Below, one piece after another: positions 61,131 through 64,000 of a stretch of DNA of 64,000 bases. Below the pieces are notes generated by a model. It worked only from the letters and a program-made list of their open reading frames with translations. It had not been told where the DNA came from and ran no database searches. Each line of letters starts with the position of its first letter. The first letter of the stretch is position 1. Made by a program: the position numbers and the translations under genes. This DNA is from Linnemannia hyalina (taxonomy: Eukaryota > Mortierellomycota > Mortierellomycetes > Mortierellales > Mortierellaceae). The DNA is taken from positions 62,001 to 126,000 of the forward strand of contig JAHRHY010000029.1 in assembly GCA_019671135.1 (NCBI GenBank). The letters run 5' to 3'.

Positions 61131-61597
61131 GCCGCTGCGATCTATTGCTCGACCAACCTTAGTTGGGATGTGTGTATGTAGACAACCTGGTCCAATAAAA
61201 ATATGATACTACCCACGCTTTCATCTCTTTCATAGTGGCCAGCGAGGAGATCATGACTATGCAATCCGTTTTTAATCCCTCTTTTTTCATCGAGTTATAT
61301 CCATCTTCATCCACATCATCTATTTGAGACTCGATTAAAATTCTCAAAACACCTTTTTCCCAGCTCTCTTAGTCTACTAAAAGTTGCGCATCCCATGGTG
61401 TTCTTGTAATAGCAACAGAGATACAGGGTGTCAGAGTGGGTTCAATGGGACAAGAGGACGGATGCAAAAGAGATATTGTTTATTGTACAGGGCAGTGCCA
61501 TATCCCTTCAACCGTTTTTGAATCCAATTTTTCTTTTTCTTTTTCAATTTATCAGGGTTTCCAATAAAACGGGTTGGGAAGGGTCTCGTGTCGTCTA
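61131..61597. other. Intergenic region, no supported gene
   Basis: The 3' flank of the small gene and 5' flank of the piggyBac-type gene. No terminal TTAA plus inverted repeat pair was found here. Confidence 0.4.
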
Positions 61598-63669
61598 ATG
61601 AAAACAACGAGGGTTGTCGTTTCCCAGCTCGCCTCATTACCACCTTCGCTGTCAAATTCGACCTTTTTTTTCTCTCTCATCATCTCCAAAGCCTCCGTTA
61701 CTGTCTCCCTCACAAAGAAAACTTCGCCCAACCTGCTCATGCACCCAAGCTTCGAGTTCCTACGTTCCTTTGACGTTTCTAACGGTCAAGGTACTAGCAC
61801 ACTCACTTCCGAGGAGACAGAGGAGTTGTCGTTTTCGGTCATTTGCCGAACTCGAGAGATTGCCGGTGAGGATGATTCCGATGATGAAGAGCGACCACCA
61901 GAAAGAGAGCAACCGGCGGGAGAGGAGGTGTCCCCTGCACCCTTAGCTCTCGCGAAAGCGAAGAGGGCTGTCAAGAAAGCGAAGAGGGCTGTCAAGAAAG
62001 TCACCCGCGAACCCACAGAACTCCCAGCCGTCCCTGACTTCAAGGACGTCTTCAAACACCAAAAAACAGTATGCTCAGCACAAACCAACCTTCCCCTTGC
62101 ACTTCAACTCGACAGCGAACTATCACCATTGACAATTTTCACACTCTTCTTCTCCGACCCGGTATTGACGGATTTGGCAGACAACACTAACGCATATGCA
62201 GCATCAAAAGGAGCCGGCACAGGAGAGGGATCGCGCCAATGGGTAAAGACCACACCTGACGAACTGCGCACATTCCTCGGCATCATTGTCTACATGGGCA
62301 TGTTCAGGCAGAACTCTGTCTCTGAGTATTGGTCAACCTTCTCTGAATGTCCTCAACACAACATCACTAACTTCATGTCCCTCGTCCGCTTCGAACAACC
62401 GAAGCGTTTTTTTCGTGTCTCCAACCCCAACGAGCCTGAGCAACATTGGTTCTCAAAAGTAGAACCTCTTTCGACCAAACTCGCTACCGACTTCGCTCGT
62501 TACTACGTTCTCTCCACCAATGTGTCCATCGACGAGATGATTGTTCGCTTTTCAGGAAGGAGTGCTCACACCGTACGCATGAAGGGTAAGCCTACCCCCG
62601 GAAGGCTACAAGATTCTCGCTCTTTGTCAATCAGGATACACCTATTCCTTCCTCTACACCCCTCGCATCAAATCCATCATTGGCATAGACAGGATAAACG
62701 AGCTTACTCCAACCTCTTCCGCTGTTGTTCGTCTCGCCAAATCACTCCCCTACAAGACTCGTCCATTCAACATCTACATGGACAACTATTTTCCAACATC
62801 CCGCTTTTCAAGCACCTACGTGGACTCAACATCGGCGCATGTGGTACCACCCGCATCAACTCAGCCTGCTTCCCTGACACTTTGAAAGTGGGTAAGAGTG
62901 AGAAACTACAATGGAATACCCTGACAGGAGTTGTTATCGACAAACAAGTTCTTGCCGTCGTTTGGATGGATAATGCACCCGTCACCATGCTGAGTACCAT
63001 CCACAAAATCAACACGGATGATGACTTCATTGAGCGTATTCGACGCTGCCCTCGCAACACTAGCACTAACGCAGCCAATGCTCGGGCAATATTCAATGGT
63101 AAGCCCAGAGCGGCACTCAAAATCCCCAAGTTGATTGATGACTACAACCACAACATGAATGGCGTCGATGTCAGTAACCAGTTCAGGGCATATTACAGCA
63201 CCCAATTAACCGTGTTCAGGACGTGGATGCCTCTCTTTTTTGGATTCTCGACACCACCATCGTCAACGCCTATCGAATCTATGTCGTCCAAAAAGGATCC
63301 CTTTCTCACAAAACTTTCTGTCTCAGGTTGGCATGGGATTTGATCAGGAAGGGAGCAGAAAGCAAACAGCACATGGACTACAGCAAACGGACACGAGTTC
63401 ACAGAGCCACCAAACCAGAACCAACCAAGAAGATATATGTTACCAAAAATTGCTCTGATCTGCCCACCATCCGTTTCACCCCAGGACCCCACTCACCCAT
63501 AATTCTCGACCAAAAATCCAACTGCTTGTTCTGTCGCTTCAGAGCCACTGTCTTCGACGACAAAAACCACGATAGAAAAACTCAAACAGTCATAGCCTAT
63601 GAGATCTGCAATGTTGCCTTGTGTATGTCAAAGGCCCGCAATTGCTTCAGAGAATTCCATAAATCGTAG
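61598..63669 (+). pseudogene. piggyBac-type transposase with three frameshifts
   Basis: From the first ATG at 61598 (an alternative start is MHPSFEF at 61739) the protein has an acidic N-terminus and a duplicated KKAKRAVKK block. piggyBac catalytic segments appear in order: SIDEMIVRFSGRSAHT (first Asp), IYMDNYF (second), VVWMDNAPVTM (third), then a C-terminal cysteine-rich domain (CLFCRFRATVFDD, ICNVALCMSKARNCF). The frame changes near 62598 (CCCCC run), near 62812 (CTTTTC) and near 63237 (T7 run). The total of three indels in homopolymers fits pseudogene decay or homopolymer error. TTAA termini were not found. Confidence 0.82.
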
Positions 63670-64000
63670 TTGTAGTTGACACCATAACCAGTAATGAGAA
63701 GCACCCCTCTGATACTAATGCAAGATAATAACAGATATGAAGAACAAAAAAAAAAGGCCCCTAATGCCTAAAACACCCCTTTTCGGATTGGTAACATATG
63801 GCGGTGCATGTGACTAGCACGAATTTTTTGAATGTGTGAACGGTCAAGGGGTACAGGGTCACGCCAAAAAAAAAAAAAAGACCGCCTGTCGCGTCGCGTC
63901 GCTAGGGAGCAAATAAAATGTCCTTGGGCTGCCTTTTCCCACTCCAACACCTTTGCCAAGTTCGCTCATGGAATCCTAAGTGGACATCGTTGATCAGGAC
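63670..64000. other. Right-edge non-coding sequence
   Basis: Contains A runs at 63748 and 63866 and a short GTCGC repeat (63889-63902). No supported gene. Confidence 0.4.

Overview
The window looks like nuclear DNA of an early-diverging filamentous fungus, most likely Mucoromycota/Mortierellomycotina. The reasons are a NACHT-pentapeptide-WD40 protein, an F-box/LRR protein made of near-identical repeats, Fanzor genes, spliceosomal introns of about 94-235 bp, dispersed 5S rDNA, and DIRS, Ty3, piggyBac, MULE, Tc1 and LINE elements side by side. The assignment is inferred from gene content only. Several protein starts given here are the first ATG in a frame that is open further upstream.

Layout. 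1-8.1 kb: a partial NLR-like NACHT/WD40 gene (minus) and an F-box/LRR gene (minus). 9.1-16.4 kb: a 28S rRNA 3' fragment followed by rDNA-spacer-like repeats, interrupted by a Ty3 element (minus) with LTRs of equal length and no difference seen. 16.5-19.4 kb: a decayed six-exon gene with a PD-(D/E)XK-like C-terminus. 20-22.7 kb: a Tc1/mariner transposase and a 547-bp palindrome built from two inverted copies of the Ty3 LTR. 24.4-26.1 kb: a MITE cluster upstream of an NmrA-like reductase gene. 27-32.3 kb: a DIRS-like tyrosine-recombinase retrotransposon, a 316-bp palindrome and another 28S fragment. 32.6-35.7 kb: a broken MULE transposase and a perfect mariner-type MITE. 36.2-44.3 kb: a broken Fanzor (plus), a three-exon conserved gene (plus) and a five-exon gene joining an XPG/FEN-like nuclease domain to a second Fanzor (minus). 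45.2-45.9 kb: a promethin/LDAF1-like lipid-droplet gene. 48.3-56.8 kb: a full-length APE-type LINE and a truncated relative, both inserted at the same short motif just upstream of a 5S rRNA gene. 57.4-59.1 kb: a hexose transporter whose ninth codon carries a 103-bp hAT-type MITE that can be spliced out precisely and in frame. 59.2-64 kb: a complex tandem repeat, a small ORF and a frameshifted piggyBac transposase.

The most interesting items are (1) the MITE that appears to have created an in-frame intron in the hexose transporter, (2) the XPG-like plus Fanzor gene, (3) the LINE family that repeatedly uses a motif upstream of 5S rDNA and has a TAATG overlap between ORF1 and ORF2, and (4) the palindromic LTR element with its own target-site duplication. 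Host genes that look intact are few: the NACHT/WD40, F-box/LRR, NmrA-like, three-exon and transporter genes. Many other coding regions carry frameshifts or in-frame stops, several in homopolymers, so real decay and assembly error cannot be told apart from this sequence alone.
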